A DNA stretch of 7,061 nt from Belnapia sp. (GTDB lineage: Bacteria; Pseudomonadota; Alphaproteobacteria; Acetobacterales; Acetobacteraceae), in contig JAQGIA010000198.1 of assembly GCA_028291445.1 (NCBI GenBank), positions 1 through 7,061 on the forward strand, read 5' to 3'. This document shows positions 6,109-7,061 of this stretch, one piece after another; the first letter of the stretch is position 1, and each line of letters starts with the position of its first letter. Under the pieces are notes generated by a model that saw only the letters and a list, made by a program, of their open reading frames with translations, had not been told where the DNA came from and made no database searches. A program made the position numbers and the translations under genes.

Positions 6109-7029
6109 TCAGGGCTGCGGCGTCGGTCGTGGCGGCTGGGCCTTCAAGTAGCGGGCGATGGCTTGCCGATCAGCCATCGGCAGCGCGGCGGTGTTGATCA
6201 CCACATCCGCCATGGAGGATCGCGCCTGGCGCCCTTCCGGGCTGCGGCCGGTGGTCAGCAACGTGACGAAATCCGCCTCGGTCCAGCTGCCGAGCCGCGC
6301 CGGGGTGATGTTGGGGACGAAGCCCGTGCCTTCCTGGTCCGGTCCGCCGGCAAGGCGCGTCGCCTCCCGAACCGCCAGCAACGGGCTGCGGCTTGCATGG
6401 CATTCGGCGCAATGCGCCAGCGCCACCACCAGGTAGTGACCGCGGTTCCAAGCCGCATCCTGCGCGGGGTCCGGCTGGATCGGCGTCTCGTCCAGATAGA
6501 GCCGCTTCCACAGCCCGATCGGCCGGCGGATCGTCAGCGGGAAGGCGAGGTCATGCGGCGGGGTGCGCCCGGCTACCGGCGGCAGCGTCCGCAGATAGGC
6601 CCAGAGATCGGCGACGTCCTGCGGCTGCATCCGCGCATAACCGATGTAGGGCAGCGCTGGATAGTAATGCCGCCGGTCGGGCGAGACGCCCGCCATCAAC
6701 GCATTCGCCAGATCGACGCCGCGCCAGCGTCCGATGCCGTCCTCCGGATCCGGCGAGATGTTCGGTGGGCGGAAGGTGCCGAGCATCGAGGCGAGCGACA
6801 TCCCGCCACCGAGCCGCAGCCGGTCCGGCTGGCCTGGTGAAGCGTGGCAGGAGGCGCAGTCGCCGGCCGCGAAGACGATTCGCCCGCGCGCTGCATCGCC
6901 TTCCTCGAACTGCGCCGCCTCGGACGGGCCGAAGCGCGGGCGCGGCGCGCTCAGCACCCAGGCTGCCGCACCGGCCAGGCTGCCGGCCAGGGCGCCCGCC
7001 GCGAACAGCCACCAAAGCCAGCGCGGCAT
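6109..7029 (-). CDS. Membrane-anchored diheme c-type cytochrome
   Basis: It has 306 residues. An N-terminal hydrophobic segment (about 4-28) serves as an uncleaved anchor or signal. Two cytochrome c domains follow. The first has CASCH at 58-62 and probable axial Met134 (YARM). The second has CAECH at 207-211 and probable axial Met273 (SSMADV). Both contain the PPNI/VPNITP plus Gly-x-W signature (88-102 and 239-249) typical of the cytochrome subunits of membrane alcohol, aldehyde, gluconate and similar dehydrogenases, which usually carry three hemes and are longer. A two-heme form may couple a periplasmic dehydrogenase, or one of the neighbouring cytochromes, to the oxidase. The reading frame is open to the window edge upstream of ATG 7029, so a further start is possible, but the anchor begins right after this ATG. 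No dehydrogenase is visible in the window. Confidence 0.88.
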   Translation of the reverse strand: MPRWLWWLFAAGALAGSLAGAAAWVLSAPRPRFGPSEAAQFEEGDAARGRIVFAAGDCASCHASPGQPDRLRLGGGMSLASMLGTFRPPNISPDPEDGIGRWRGVDLANALMAGVSPDRRHYYPALPYIGYARMQPQDVADLWAYLRTLPPVAGRTPPHDLAFPLTIRRPIGLWKRLYLDETPIQPDPAQDAAWNRGHYLVVALAHCAECHASRSPLLAVREATRLAGGPDQEGTGFVPNITPARLGSWTEADFVTLLTTGRSPEGRQARSSMADVVINTAALPMADRQAIARYLKAQPPRPTPQP

Positions 7030-7061
7030 CGCCGGCCCGCCGTCCGCGCCGGGATGTGTCT

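Noticed and set aside
6094..6840. Plus-strand open frame of 248 codons opposite the diheme cytochrome
   Set aside because: The minus-strand frame has two CxxCH sites, axial Met motifs and an N-terminal anchor, so the plus frame is its shadow.

Overview
The window is GC-rich DNA of alphaproteobacterial character. The protein styles and an IS701-type transposase remnant point to Rhodospirillales/Acetobacteraceae or a relative, but that placement is inference. Nearly all of it is one respiratory gene cluster for a caa3-type (CuA-containing, cytochrome c-fused) heme-copper oxidase.

Layout. Positions 1-331 hold the 3' end of an IS701-family transposase, with an apparent frameshift before its C-terminal tail. 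After about 85 bases with no gene comes a plus-strand operon of seven genes: a lipoprotein cytochrome c (418-990), oxidase subunit II with CuA and a fused C-terminal cytochrome c (990-1910), subunit I with 14 predicted helices (1907-3805), subunit III with 5 helices (3802-4401), an unnamed three-helix membrane protein (4398-4712), a caa3-type CtaG copper/assembly protein (4716-5645) and a membrane-anchored monoheme cytochrome c (5632-6027). Most junctions are 1-14 base overlaps of the TGATG/ATGA/GTGA kind, so translation is probably coupled. A convergent minus-strand gene for an anchored diheme cytochrome c (6109-7029) follows. No clear terminator separates the two.

How it works together. The two single-heme cytochromes, and possibly the diheme protein, are candidate electron donors or relays to the heme c domain of subunit II. 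From there electrons pass to CuA, heme a and the heme a3/CuB site of subunit I. CtaG probably supplies or guards CuB. The gene order and the split of subunit I/III resemble Bacillus caa3 oxidase and, from memory, the second CuA oxidase (coxMNOP) of Bradyrhizobium.

Most interesting point. Subunit I keeps every metal ligand, the His-Tyr pair and the Glu of the HPEVY motif, but both classical proton channels are altered. The D-channel entrance Asp is Asn116 and the nearby Asn is Gly105, while a new Glu188 sits where the channel normally has Asn. The K-channel Lys is Gln343, and subunit II lacks the usual K-channel entrance Glu. This suggests an oxidase with re-routed or reduced proton pumping. 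A second candidate novelty is the unnamed small membrane protein, which has a predicted periplasmic Cys pair.
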